From the NCBI GenBank assembly GCA_030761205.1, contig JAULJL010000011.1, positions 10,158,501-10,222,500 on the forward strand: DNA of 64,000 nt, given 5' to 3'. The notes under the pieces were generated by a model, which was not told the DNA's origin, ran no database searches, and was given only the letters and a program-made list of their open reading frames with translations. The DNA comes from Fremontodendron californicum (taxonomy: Eukaryota; Streptophyta; Magnoliopsida; Malvales; Malvaceae). Shown here in pieces: positions 12,191 through 25,320 of this stretch (positions are counted from its first letter, which is position 1; every line of letters starts with the position of its first letter). The translations under genes and the position numbers were made by a program.

Positions 12191-13379
12191 ATTTTAGTTA
12201 TTAAGTTAGATTTATTTGCCATGCATGATCATGCATTTTAGGTCTAGGTTGCATTAAATGCCATGCAAGTTCATTTAGGTCTAGGTCACTTTATGAATGC
12301 CATGCATTTTTTCATGACATTTAGGTTTAAATCCATGCATTTCATGCATTATGTTTGCTGCATTGTTTCATGCATTTCATGTTCATGCCACTTGAATAAT
12401 GACTTGAGCCAATTAATGGTTCAAAGTCATGCTCTCTTGAGCACACTTGTGGAAAATTAAGTTTGTCAAGTTGATTATTCTACCTTTGTGATTATTTTTT
12501 ACTTAGCCAATTTTTATCTAACTTTCAAAAAGTCCTAGCTACTGTCTGTAAGTCATTTTAGGAGTTTCAAATATTTTTACTTTGATTTTTAAATGATTTT
12601 ATCAAAGACAAAAATGTGTTGGCAAAGTAGTTTTTTTTTCTTCCAAAACTCATACATCTCCGATTTTTATGGGAATTCATCTTTGATCATAAAATTAAGC
12701 CTATTTTTTCCCATGTAGTTTTACATGTCCTGAGTCTCCAGTAATTTTTTCAGAAGTTTTTGAATTTTAAAAAATATGGTAAAAAATCATGGATTAAAAC
12801 TGGACAGTGGAGTCATAATTGAATTTAAAGAAAAATCATTTTTCTGTTTTGGTTAATTTACTTAGAGTAGGCTGATTAGGAGGGTTAGCTACTGACTTAG
12901 GGTAGTTTCTAAGCCTTTTTAAACTTTAAAAATGGTTTTTCAAGTCTCGGGTTAAGGGTAGTCAAGTCCGGATTTTTAAACTTAGGAAATTAGAGCCATT
13001 TTAAAGAAATTAGTCCAGTTTTTATTTTTTAATTCAAGCTTTCCAAAATTGTTTTCAAACAATCACAAAGTATTTTGGTTTTAGAATATTTAATTTGACA
13101 TATTTTCCTAAGGTAGCCGGATATCTTTTTAGATATACGGATTTCCTTAATTAAAGGAAAAAATACATTTCATGCATTGCATTTTTCATATGCATGCATT
13201 TTGTATAATATGTGATTCTTGCCATAATAATTTCTATGATATTGTTGTTATTTTGATTTATATTTTTTGATGTTACATGGTTTATTATATGGTTTTGAAT
13301 ATTTCATGATATCCTATGATTTTATTTAGTTATTTTTATTTAGCATATACTATATTCATGCATTATTATTTTTATTTTC

Positions 13380-13800
13380 ATGCATATTATATGATAGCAT
13401 TATTTTATTCCATGTCATTTAAATTATATGGCATATCATTCATATTTGTCATGTCATTTAAATCATTTCATTTAGGATATATTATGTCATTTAGAATATT
13501 TTATTTCATTTAGATTATATCATATGACTTAGGATATTGCATTTCATGTAGAATATACTATATTACCTAGGTCATTTCATTTCATTTAGGATATATTATG
13601 TCATCTAGAATATTTTATTTCATTTAGATTATATCATATGACTTAGGATATTGCATTTCATATAGAATGTATTATGTTACATAGGTCATTTAATTTCATT
13701 TAGAATATATCATATAACTTAGGATATTTCATTTCATTTAGAATATGCTAAGGCATTCAAATCATGTCATGTCATTTAGGTTGCATTATATTATTTAGAT
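13380..13800 (+). repeat. AT-rich CATTTAG-type degenerate repeats in the LTR
   Basis: TTTCATTTAGAATATAT and TTATGTCATTTAG variants repeat many times with a higher-order unit near 110 bp (compare 13500-13600 with 13610-13710). No coding meaning. Confidence 0.6.
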
Positions 13801-14550
13801 TTTGTTATGTCATTTTATTTATGTCATGCATATACATATTCATTTCTTTTAAATGTTTTCAAAAAAAAAAAAAGATAATGGTTTTCAATAAAATAAAGAT
13901 ATTCCCGAGTTAAAATAATTCATGAGTTCTCTGCCGGGTTTGCTGGGGAGGATATCATCAATTATTATTAATAACGGAATATCTTCTTTAAAAAGAGAGT
14001 GATTCGGAAAATTTTCCAAAATTAATAAAAATTTCTATATTTTGCCACGTTTGTTGGGGAATATAGGAAAATTTTAAATTTATAAATTCCGGATCATTTT
14101 CAATTAAAAATGTAATTATTTTTCTTTAAATTGGGGATTAACTTGAAATACTAAATTTAAAACCAATTTTTATCGAGACTTGAGATAACACACGATTAAT
14201 AAGGTACCGATTTATACGGGCGTTGTGGGGGTGCTAATCCTTCCCCACACGTAACCGACTCCCGAACTCGCTTCTTTGATTTCTCTGGTTTAAAACGCAG
14301 ACTTGAAATTGGTTTTTAAAATGTTTTAATTAATTTTTAAAATATTTTATAAAACCGGTTTTAATAGGTGGCCGATCACACCTAGCTAAAAAAGATTGGT
14401 GGCGACTCCATGTCTTTTTTAAGGTCATTTTCAAAACCTTCATTTTTCTAGAGGAATTAAGTCGACTTTTCCTCGGTTTTTTTTTTTAATGTCACGCTTA
14501 ACGAATAATAAAGTCTTGCGATGAGACTCGTTATTTTTTAGGTTGCGACA

Positions 14551-14815
14551 CTTTGAACACACAAAAAAATAATACAAACACTAAAAATAATATGAAGACG
14601 AATGAATATCCGAACGTGTCAAAATCTACATAAAATGAATTATTAACATGTAAAAATTACATAAATTTATAATATTTTGAACACACAAAAAAATAACACG
14701 AACACGACACTAATACGCTAACGTGTCAAAATCTACATAAAACGAATTATTAATGTGTAAAAAGTTATATAAATTTATATTATTTTGAACATACAAAAAA
14801 TAACACGAACACATA
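14551..14815. repeat. Tandem repeat of about 110-124 bp directly after the LTR
   Basis: The phrase TTTGAACACACAAAAAAATA opens near 14552 and 14676, with a shorter third copy near 14785. Each is followed by CGTGTCAAAATCTACATAAA in the first two copies. It marks the sequence the retrotransposon landed next to. Confidence 0.7.
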
Positions 14816-14819
14816 ATTT

Positions 14820-15155
14820 TTTTCTCCATTTTTTTCCTTTCTTTTCTTTTCTTTCTTTTTACTTTCTTTTCTTTCTTTCCTTCTTAATAAAAAACCCAAA
14901 CTACCCCCCTAAAACCCCTTAATGCCCATGCTTAATTGTCAACTAAATATGATTTCAAAATCCCAAATTCTTGGCTTTTGGTTGGGATTACCATTTTTTT
15001 CCTTTCCTTTCTTTTCTTTTTTTTTCTTTTTTTTTTTTTCTTTCTTTTCTTTCTTTCTTTCCTTCTTAATAAAAAAATATCCAAACTACCCCCTAAAACC
15101 CCTTAATACCCATACTTAATTGTCAACTAAGTATGATTTCAAAATCTCAAATTCT
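14820..15155. repeat. About 165-bp tandem duplication with polypyrimidine tract
   Basis: Two copies of a unit (near 14825-14970 and 14990-15150). Each has a CTTTC-rich tract, then TTCTTAATAAAAAA, a C-rich CTACCCCCTAAAACCCCTTA-like box and CTTAATTGTCAACTAA. The two copies are close to identical outside the pyrimidine tract, so the duplication is recent. Confidence 0.75.
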
Positions 15156-16580
15156 TGTTGTTGGGATTACTTTTAATGTCTGTAATAGATAAGAGACAAG
15201 TTTTTAATAAATTATATTTTATTTATATAAAGAAGCAAGAAAACTTATTAAAAAATTACAATATATTCAATGTACCAAATCCATACGAGAAGATATGATC
15301 TTAAAACTATCCGAGAAAGGAATTATGTTTAAGCAAAATCTAAAAAAAAAATCTCTTACCGTATTGTAAAAAATAAAAAAATTACAATATGCTAAGAACA
15401 AATAAAAATTACAATGTGAAAGCTAATACAATTGCAACAAAAAAATGCTTTACGAAAGATGAATTCAAAACTTAATTTAATTGGTTCATGCAATTATTTT
15501 CAAAAAATGACATTCAATAAATTTAAATTCAAATCTCAACATCTACAACTTTTTTTATTCTCAGATCTCGTTTGTACGGAAAAAATCTACTATAACAGCA
15601 AATCGTCCCTCTAAAAAGGTCTTAAATACAAGTCATAAGTGCTAAGATGAAAACTGGTTTCCGGGGGTGAAGTCATTATAACATGAGCCAGGCCTATAAC
15701 CTATGCTATGCAAGAAATGGGAATTTCATTTCTCCAGTGCTGGAGAGAAGTTTTGTAAGATATGATGTTTAGAATTACTTATTAGAGAGGAAAACAGCCA
15801 ACAGGAAGGAAAATAAGGAAAGGAAACGAGCCAATTTCTCATGGATTAATTGGTTTAAAACTTAAGAACTTTCTAAGAGAGGAAACGAATCCAGATCATT
15901 TAATTGTAAGCTGTTATTTTAGTAGAAGATTATAACAAGGTCCAGTTCTTGAATACCATGAAAGGTTTCCAAGTTTCAGCTTTTCAACAAGGGGAAAAAA
16001 AAGGTTTCCAAGTTTCAAATCCTACATCAGAAAAATGATTGTTAGCAAGTATAAATCTAATGTTATCTGATGGAGTAAAAACTGGAAATGATACATCACT
16101 GATGTGAAGAAGTAACAGTTTATATTGCTCCCTATTTAGCTAAACCCAGATTGAACCATCAAGTTCTATAGAACCAGAATTGTAAGGTACTAGGCCAAAA
16201 AACCTGTAAGGTGCCTTTGGCTAGGATCGTGATGATAACTAGAAACTCAACAAAATATTCTTGTAGTTTCATACATGAGCACATTTGCAAGAACCATATC
16301 TTATTCCAACATTGATGTTTTCAACTATGATATGCTGTCATGATTTTCTCTTGCAATCGCCAATCAGGATACCAGATGACCGAGTACATCAGATAAAAAC
16401 AATGTTGATAACTCAGTAAATCAAATCTTTCAGCAACCCCTAACTACAACATATTTTAAAGCTTGACGTGAAAAAGGTGAATTAGTGTAGAAAATAGCAA
16501 CTAAAACAGGCTAGCTTCTATCAAGAAAATCATCTTCATCTCCCCAGCACAAAAGCCAAAAATACATATGATGACAACGG
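15156..16580. other. Intergenic stretch downstream of SMG9-like gene
   Basis: No coding frame, RNA gene or recognised element. The right part, next to the stop codon at 16583, must hold the 3' untranslated region of the minus-strand SMG9-like gene, but no polyadenylation signal is clear enough to call. Confidence 0.4.
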
Positions 16581-19500
16581 TTATCTCCTAAACATACCAG
16601 AACTTTGTAATGTTCTGCTATACTCGGCAATAATAGGAGAGCTCTTCACCAATTCCCATATCTTGGCAGAACTTTTTAACCAGTCACGTTCAGAAACATT
16701 CCTCGTAAAAGAAGGGCAGTTCATCGACAAAACCTGTGAAGTACACTTGTTATATATCTGATGTAATGAAGAAAAACCTTTTGACTAATGAAAAGTTAAA
16801 ATATTACAGGATTCCTTAAAAGGTGGAAGAAGAAAGAAGCAGACCGGCAGGGCCAGGGAGAATAGCTGCAGGAAAAAAAAAAGGTGCATAGAAAGAGACC
16901 TGATCGCGTAGTTTCCATAGTGAGGAGACATAGCTTTTGCACTGAGCTCTGGGAGAGTCATCTTTGTTCTTATATGGGATCAGAAATAAATCCAGCAATG
17001 CTGTATCTTTAGCATTAATCTGAGTCATAGAAGGTGGATCAGTGGCTCTATTTCCACATTTACGTCTCATAAATGAAGAGGAACTGAAATATTGTAAAAG
17101 TGCCTTCTTTGTTTGCACAGTACTATGTGGAGAAAGATCTTGATCTTGTAGCCTAGAAAAATTAAGAACACAGATGTTACTGTTGTGGACCTTTAACGAT
17201 CTACTAGTATAAAAATTGTACTTGTCTATCACATACATATAAAATATAAAAAGATTAAAGTTCTTGTAGGATTACATCATGTAATAACCTTGAGATCTGT
17301 TTAAGATAAAAAGTAAATAATGCAATCCCTAACTTTTAAATCATGCACATAATATGCCAAGATTTGCATCAATATTGAGAAGGAAAACCACTGTCTTCAA
17401 AAACTGGCTTTGTCCAGTTGCTTGATCCAGTTTAACCAGGACCAAACAACCCTCTTGACCATGGAGTGGGAAGAACCCAAAAAAACTAAGAAAATATTTT
17501 ATTTAAGAAAAGAAAAAAGGAAAAAGAAGAATAATTAGTGACCTGGCCATATCAACCATCAAATAGTTCTAAGAGAGAAGATTCATAGATAAGAAAAGAA
17601 AATTTGGTTATTTAATGAAAATTGACTCTTTCCTAAAGGCCAAATTGGTTATAGTCATAGATCTGATAAAGAAGCTGCTTAGTAGAAATCAATTGCAAGC
17701 ATAAGCACCACATCTTCTCCAAACAAAGATAGAGAATGGGAAAAAGGATAAAGGACCTTATTGATCCAAGTAGTGCACAAGACAAAGAAAAAGGGCGTGT
17801 GTTTATGAAGACCGTAGAGAAAGGGATGAGATAAAAAGATGAAAACAACATAGTCAGAAAATAAAAGAAACTAAACACATGAAAATGTGAATGTGGGTCC
17901 CATCAAATCTTTATATAATGGTGGTAAGTATGATGTGTGGGAGGGTTAATAGAATTTCTATTTTCTAGTCATAACTTAATGTTTTCTAAAGAAAAAGATC
18001 CGGTGGATCAACATGTTCACAAATGTCATGCCAAACTTGGTGAGTTGGCCTCTGAGATGGGTTTAGAAACCCTGAGGATACCAAAATATTTGTGTATGTA
18101 TCCTGTATATTATCATGAGTCAAAGGACTACCCATACACACTGTGAACCTGTGGGATTTTCTCCTAATAATACTGAAGTAGCAAATGTTTAATATGTAGA
18201 AAATTTATATGAGATGAGCACAAGTAATATGGATAACTGAAACAAATATTAAATACCAAATCACACACCTTGCATATGTTCAGGTACAAAATATTTCTTT
18301 TTGTCTTAAACAAAGAAATAAGTGAAAAACGACATAAGAAATTAGAGCAAATAACAGATTATTGTTTGTTGACAGTATTGCTTGATACTTGGTAAGTTGC
18401 AGACAAATTACAGATTGAGATGATCCAAAATTAGCTTTGAAAACACATTTTGCAGTTTAATTCAACCTTATGATCCTGGAAATATAGGTCCTAGAAGAGG
18501 GCACTTGAATTGATATGAAGTACAATTACATAGCCAACAGTGACATTGCCAAGCCTATGGCCAAGCAAGAGCCATAGAAAGGCACAAGGTAAAATTATCA
18601 TAAATAGGACAAATAAGATTACCAGTTACAGATTATCTGGTCTAGAGTTTTGCTTACTTGTGAAAATTCAGAGAAAGGTTGAAGATTGGCTTGTAGAACT
18701 ACAGTGAGCAAAAACAACCTTAAGGGGAAGGCTTCATTGTCAGTAACCCTTCACATAGCATGGAATGCACATATTCACATGGTCTGGAGAGAAAGGAATA
18801 CAAGACTTTATGGAGGGCAAGCAAATTCTGGCACTGTTCTTTTTATCCTTAATCACTGCAGCTATTCTTTTGAGGCTCTATGGTATTAGGAATATTGCAA
18901 ATGACTCGGTTAACAGGGAGCTTTGTAATGCTTGGGGGCTAGATACTGCTATGTTCAATAGAGTTGTTAAAATTTCTAATTGTATTGCTGATAGACTTTT
19001 ATACTTGTAGCAGCTTGTCTGCTTCTTTTTGGATAAATAAATTTGCAATTACCCAAAAGAAAGAAAAAAGAATAACAGTTACATAAATAATAGTTAAATG
19101 ACCTACAATTACCAAGTTGATAGCAGACAAGAAACTTCTTGTGAAAGCCTAAAAGCTGTCTTCATAATTAATAGTTGCAAAACACACTCAAGCACTGTCC
19201 TTGCACTTAACATGTTGTAGAGGCAACATTGATCCTAATACATTCTCTATGTTAGTGAGAGTGGTATTGCAGGTGGTGACAGATGATGTGGGAGTGGCAA
19301 TAGAGTGGCAGGGTTGTGGTGGTAAATGCTATGGAAATAGTGAGAATAATGGAAAAGTCATCAGTCATGGAAAACATCGAGTGTGACTTAAAAGATAATA
19401 AAGACATAATAGACCACTAATAAGTTATATTATTATTCATTTATTAAATTTGCAACATGATTCTAACAGTATCATTGGGGAAAATATAACTCACTTTGTA

Positions 19501-22500
19501 TGCACAAAAACAGGAGTACCAATATACTCTTCACCCTCAGGAACTTTATCTTTGACATCTTTGTCAGGCCCCAATGTAGAACTCTGTGAATGGAGAGGGG
19601 TTATTGAAGATGGATCAGGAATGCCATGTTTCAATAAGTCAACCTGCAGAAAGAAAGAGATTTAATAATTAGCATAAACAAGAATTTGTTGCAAGAGTTT
19701 TAAAACATTAAAGATACATAATCAGGTTATTAAGTTTTTCTTTTTGGCCAGTAATCAGGTTATTTCTTCATCATAAAAGAATTGAAGGAGAGAATTTGGA
19801 TTATATTCACTTCTAAATCAAGGGCCGTAAGGTCTTAGTTCAATGACTTGCATCCTCTTTTGCCATTTCTCTAGTTCTTATAGCACATTCAAGTGTAAAA
19901 CTTGCATGTTTTTCCCATCAGAAGTTCAAATTAGTAAACTTTGGCTAATTAACACTAAAACTCAAACGCCATGCATATTTTCTTTTCTCATTTTTCTTAA
20001 GTGGTCATCTTAAACGTTATACAGAATTTCTTAAGTATTAACTGGTCATCTTAATTCTTAAACGTCATACTGAAGGATCTAAATCATTATCTATCTACCC
20101 AAAAACAAATATAGAGCAGCATAATTAGAAGATTTCTTGTTTCAGATAATGCATCACTATTAGCATACAACTACAAAATCTGAAGTACATAAATCAACAG
20201 CTGAAAAGAATTACCATTTTAACAGACTACCAGCATTATGGACACAATGGACATATAATAAAGATGTAAAGTGGTAAAGACAAGAATATTACCGTTAAAA
20301 TCAAGTGCCACATACTGTTATCATGAACTCCCTCAGACACCACCAGCAAAATGTGACAAATGGATGCTAGAAGAACACCAAGCTAAAAGATTTCTTGCAG
20401 CATCCCAAAAAAAGATATATATCAGACATTTTACTTTCAAATATTGTCAGAATGAGTTCATAGCAAGATGGAAAATATTATGTAAAAGAAATGTAGAGCA
20501 TTAATATCTAAAACAAAAGGCCCAATGCTTGCAATTCAGTTACCTGGATATTCATAATTTCATGAGCCAGCTCAGCAGACAGTGACTCACCACTTAGTAC
20601 TGAAACTGTGGATGAGCCATCAGGTCTCATAATCTCAGATAAAACCGAAGGACTGAAAACAGACTGCAAGTCAAGAAGAATGTATGGTGATGACCATGAT
20701 GTCACAAACCAGTATTGAAAAGCTCTACCCCCAACTAAACATTTCAGTATGTAAAACCAGAAACATGGACTGGAGACGGGGCAAAAAGAATATAGAGATC
20801 ATAAATATTCAGGGCAACCAACCATGCAACAAGTAGGGTGATATGTAAACAGAAAGACACATGTTAAAGTAAATGATGTCAAACCTGAAGTGGACACCAA
20901 TCCAATCACAACACATGCACACAGGTATATGTGCACTCATGCATAACATCTCTTTGTCAGGAAAGCACACAGATAAAGTATAAGCAACGGCAACTAGCAG
21001 GTTTTAAACTAAACTAGAAGGCCTCATTTGGCAAGGTGACAAAACTGATAAATGGGGATAAGAAAAAAAAGAAAATTTTCAGGACACAGAAGATTCTGTG
21101 TAGCTTATTCCTAGTTTGTATTGAGTCACATTCATGGCTATTTAGGACACATGTATTTTCATTTTCTTAAAGTTTCCTAGTAGATAAGCAATTTCCAACA
21201 ACTATCTCTAGTGCCTTCAAGCTTGATCTTATTAGTGCACTTGGAGAAACACTTTTAAATGTGATATTGTGCTTGTGGAGAGTTTCTATCCAATTATGGG
21301 AAATGACCTCTAAACATTAATCTTTCAAGGTTCAATACTTTTCAAACATAACTGAAAAAAGAAAGAAATAAAAAACATCAATAGTCAAATAGAAATGCAT
21401 CAAAGTATTCAAGTTTCTTCTAGTTCATCTTTGTTCCCTCTAAAAGGTATATTGATGGGAAGAGCTTTCTCATAATCTTCTCCAATCAAGAGAACTTTAT
21501 AATAACATCAGAAGAGCTCATATTTCTCTTCATAGAGCCTTAACTAGACTTCTGAAAATTTGAAACATACTTCAAAAGAAAATACCTATATCATTTGATG
21601 ATTACAGTCTAAAGAAAAGGAAAAAGAAGACCGTCAAACAAAAGAGTAGTAAGCTTGGAACCTGGGTATCAAGTAGTATAAGCCGTTCAGCAGAAATCCT
21701 TGGTTCAATACCTACAGTACAATGCCTTGCCATTGCTCTGGTGTCTTCTGACTGTATAGCAAAAGGTGGCAGCATCCCTGCAAATTAGCATGCTAGAGTT
21801 ATCTATTGGATATAGCCATATGCCGACAAAGATATGAACTTCAATAACAATAGCATGGCATTCAAGTACCAATTAGTGCAAAAAATGATCCGCTTCTTTT
21901 ATCATAAAAACTAAGTTTGGATATAGTAAGCCTTCCAAGAAGAGGATAAGATCACTTGGGCTGCATTTGGATGCAGCCGCACCTCCATTTCAGTGTGATT
22001 TGGACCACTTTTAGGGTCCAATCACACCATCATGGTGTTTGGATAACACAAGTGTGGCCCGGTGGAGTCATTCGCACCGTGCCACACCCCCGTTTTCTCA
22101 CTAAACTTTCTAGGTCCAGTGAAAACCCTTCCCCCCACCGCACCCCTCCTTCCAATTTACACCCATGTTCTTTTTTTTCTAGTGACTGGACAAAAATATC
22201 CCTACTTCTGTTTTTTCATTTTTGATTTAAAAGTTTAAAATAACTTTGTTAATTTAATATAATAACTAACTTTTATTATTATATAATAACTTAATAAATA
22301 AATTTTATTATATAGTAAAGTAATAAATAAATAATATGTATTAATATTTTGATTGAATAAAAATTTCAAGATTTTAAATGTTATAAATAACATTAAAATA
22401 TATACAAAAATAATTTATCAATACACTTTTAGAATAATGTCTTTAATGGTCATTTTTCATTTTCACCTCACCGCCACCGTTGTTTTGCTGTTCAAACACA

Positions 22501-25263
22501 TATGGCTGTGTTAGAAGTATAGTTAGGTTTTAGGACTCAATTAAGGACGAGTGAATACAAATTTGATGTCAAAAGAAGGCTAGAACTTAGGGGTATGAGT
22601 GGCAGAAATTCCGGAGAACTGTGAACTAGAACAAAGCAAGTTTAAGAGCTATTCTCAGGTTGTGCTCAGTATTTCAAGGTATTGTAGCAATAGACAGAGA
22701 AAAGAAGGAATACAGAAGAATGCACAATATCTTCTTGGCATCCATGTTTTAGAAAGCCAAAATTCTCAGTATTTCATTGATCAAAATTCTATCGAAAAGT
22801 GAGCTTTTTCGTCAATGAAATCACAATTGTTTTCTTTTTAAGCACAGATGCCCAAGAAGATAGTATGTATTCTTTCTCCATCAGCTGCCATGGTACCTCA
22901 GAACACTGTTCATAGCATAATATCAATTTGAATTATTATGGTTTCAGCTCAAGGTTTTAAACCGTAAGATATGACCCCTAAATCTGAACACGACGCTATT
23001 TTCTTGGAATACTAAATATAGTACATATGTTTACACCAATTTTTAGTTTGACACCATACATTGAAATGTATATCATTCCCCTTATTGTATAAATTAAACT
23101 ATATTTTCACATTTTCAATTATTAATTGCTCTACCGGTAATTAGACTAAATTATATATATATATATATATAATTTCTTCATTTCACCAATGTTGACGTAC
23201 TCCCATATAGTTTAATAATATATGAGAGTACAGTTAATTACATAATAAAGTATTTCATTCCCCACCCCCCACTTCATTTTTTATTTTATTTTAGTAATGG
23301 GTGGATACCAATTTTTTCCATACCTCCAAAGTTTCTGTTGCTCCCAGTTATATAGAATAGATACTGTGGGAACACTTAACAATGGCCTCGGAACCCACTA
23401 CTCTGTCCATGAAATATTTGCTCAAGTTAGACAACTCGAACAAAAAACAAATTTAAACGAATCAACAAAGCTTTCTTCTCTTCTTCAAGCTCATTAAGCG
23501 GTTTTCCATTTCCATTTTTTTCCATTCTTTCATTTTCCTAGCTGGCCAACATCTCCAATACTTTTCTTTTCTTTTTTCACTTTACACAATATTTCAAGAG
23601 TTGTAATTCCAATTGCTAAAAGGTAACAATTTCTTCCTTCAGTTGTCCTTTTCTTTGCCAAACGATTCATACTCCTAAGTTAAATTGTTGAACTTTATTC
23701 AAATTGTTAAATGTAAGGCTTGTTCCCATGTTTTCTCTTTTCTAATTAGCTAACTTTTTTGCTACTATAAATGGCTAAAGTTTTAATCCATGTGTTAAGG
23801 TAATGTATGTTTTGTCAGTCTTTGGCAAACACTTACATTGAAAGGTTACACATTGTGGGAGGGCAGTTGTAGGCAAGTTGTTCTGAAATAGAAATCACAG
23901 GCAAGCCTCTCTTCTGCCCCATCCGGCCAGCGCCAAACAGCCAGCTTCCCTTTCCTCCCCTACCGCTGCGGACTCTCTCTCTTCCCTCTCTCTTCCCATT
24001 CTTTCCCCTGACACCTACGCCACCATTTCTTTCTCAGGTTTCTCTCTTTCTCTTCTCTCATTTATCTGTGGCTCCCTTACTCTCCTATCTCACTTTGGCT
24101 GAAAAGTCAAGGTGAAAAATTAGTTTAATATGCTTTAATTCTCTCTTTTTTTCCTATCAATTTTGTGACTTTGCTTTAAAAAATTTGCCTAATTTTGCTT
24201 TTTTATGTTCTCCATTTTATTAATTTACTGATTTTCTCCATCAAGCATTTTTTATGATAGGCAAGTTGTATTTTTGCTTGGTTTGACTTTGTTTAATAAT
24301 TTCAGTTTCAATGTGAATCTTTTTCAACATCCTAGAGCTTCATGTTAAAAAGATAGTTTAAGTTCTTTTCTTTGTTGTAGAGAAAAGTTGTCTTAGAGCA
24401 TGAAAAAGGGAAGTTAGGTGTGTCACTACTCACTTGAGTACTTGTCATTGTTTCTTTCTTTTGGTTTGAAAGTTATGCTTCCAATATTAGCTTTGTAGAA
24501 AGTATAGCTTAAATTTGTTTCACAGCCTTGATTGATGACAGATACTTGTGCATTATATTGAAGTTTGCTTCGATGACGTACACATTCACTCGTGCAATCA
24601 ACTCACCTCTGATTTCTATTTCACAACAACTTGCCTACAACTGCCCTCCCACAAAACAGTTGTGGCGTCTGAATTATACAAGATATGCTTTTTATGAGAC
24701 ATTATTAATGTTACTATTTTCCCATCACTGAGACTGGCAAGACTCATTAATATAATTGAGTTCCAAGTCTCCTATTGTTTTGAGCTGCTAGTTTGCACCG
24801 GCTTTTTCTTAAGGTCAGTTTTGGGTGGAGTAATTATAATTGGATTCCAAGTCTTTTTGAGTCTGCTTTTGGTTCCTTTGTTGAGGTGTGCTATGTTTCT
24901 GACAAGTGACAATATATCCCAGCTTTATTTCTCTTTTTTTGATAATAAAATATTCTTTATTGGCTGAGCAAAAAAAAAAATGGTTAAAACTTAAAGCTCA
25001 AATCCATTGTTAAAGATATTGTTTTTGTTTGGTTATTCTTTGGCAAACCCTTTGTCAAAAAGGCTACAACTTACAAGTCCAATTGCTAAAGGTAAGACAA
25101 TTTCATCTGTTATGTCCTTTTCTATTGATCTTAGTGCTGTCAATGGCGCAAGACGCACTCTAGGCATTAAAACCCTTATATTGCCTCAGGCGCAAGGTGC
25201 AAAAAAAGTGCTCACCTCAGTGAAGTAAGACGTAATATTTATGTGTATGTTTTTGTATGTGCA

Positions 25264-25320
<57 letters not shown>

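Larger units (their letters stand above)
1..14550 (+). mobile_element. Ty3/gypsy LTR retrotransposon, Tat/Ogre lineage, 5'-truncated by window edge
   Basis: One element explains the first 14.5 kb. Order seen: gag, aspartic protease, RT, RNase H, a second RNase H, integrase, a 2.5-kb non-coding 3' part, a purine tract and a long LTR. The second (archaeal-type) RNase H between the usual RNase H and integrase, the very long LTR (5.26 kb) and an intron between protease and RT are traits of the Tat/Ogre lineage (family knowledge). The 5' LTR, primer binding site and start of gag lie upstream of the window, so target-site duplication and LTR-LTR divergence cannot be judged. Reading frames are broken by at least one frameshift and several stops, so this copy is not autonomous. 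Confidence 0.9.
9294..14550 (+). repeat. 3' long terminal repeat, 5257 bp, of the Tat/Ogre element
   Basis: It starts TGTAAACACCTAATTTTGTC just after a purine tract and ends GGTTGCGACA, giving the TG...CA ends of an LTR. The size is near the top of what plants show and fits Ogre-like elements. It contains a short array of GTCAACCC units (9430-9520), a 159-bp array, and two families of degenerate repeats. A GGTGGCGACTCC motif lies about 150 bp before its end. The boundaries are inferred from termini, since the partner LTR is not in the window. Confidence 0.75.

Noticed and set aside
14395..14408. GGTGGCGACTCC as a primer binding site
   Set aside because: It lies about 150 bp inside the LTR rather than after a 5' LTR; the same motif recurs at 32054 in another LTR, so it is an LTR-internal motif here.
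24731..24972. A-tailed stretch as a second LINE or SINE insertion
   Set aside because: Only an A-run after an AT-rich 3' end was seen; no protein remnant and no target duplication.
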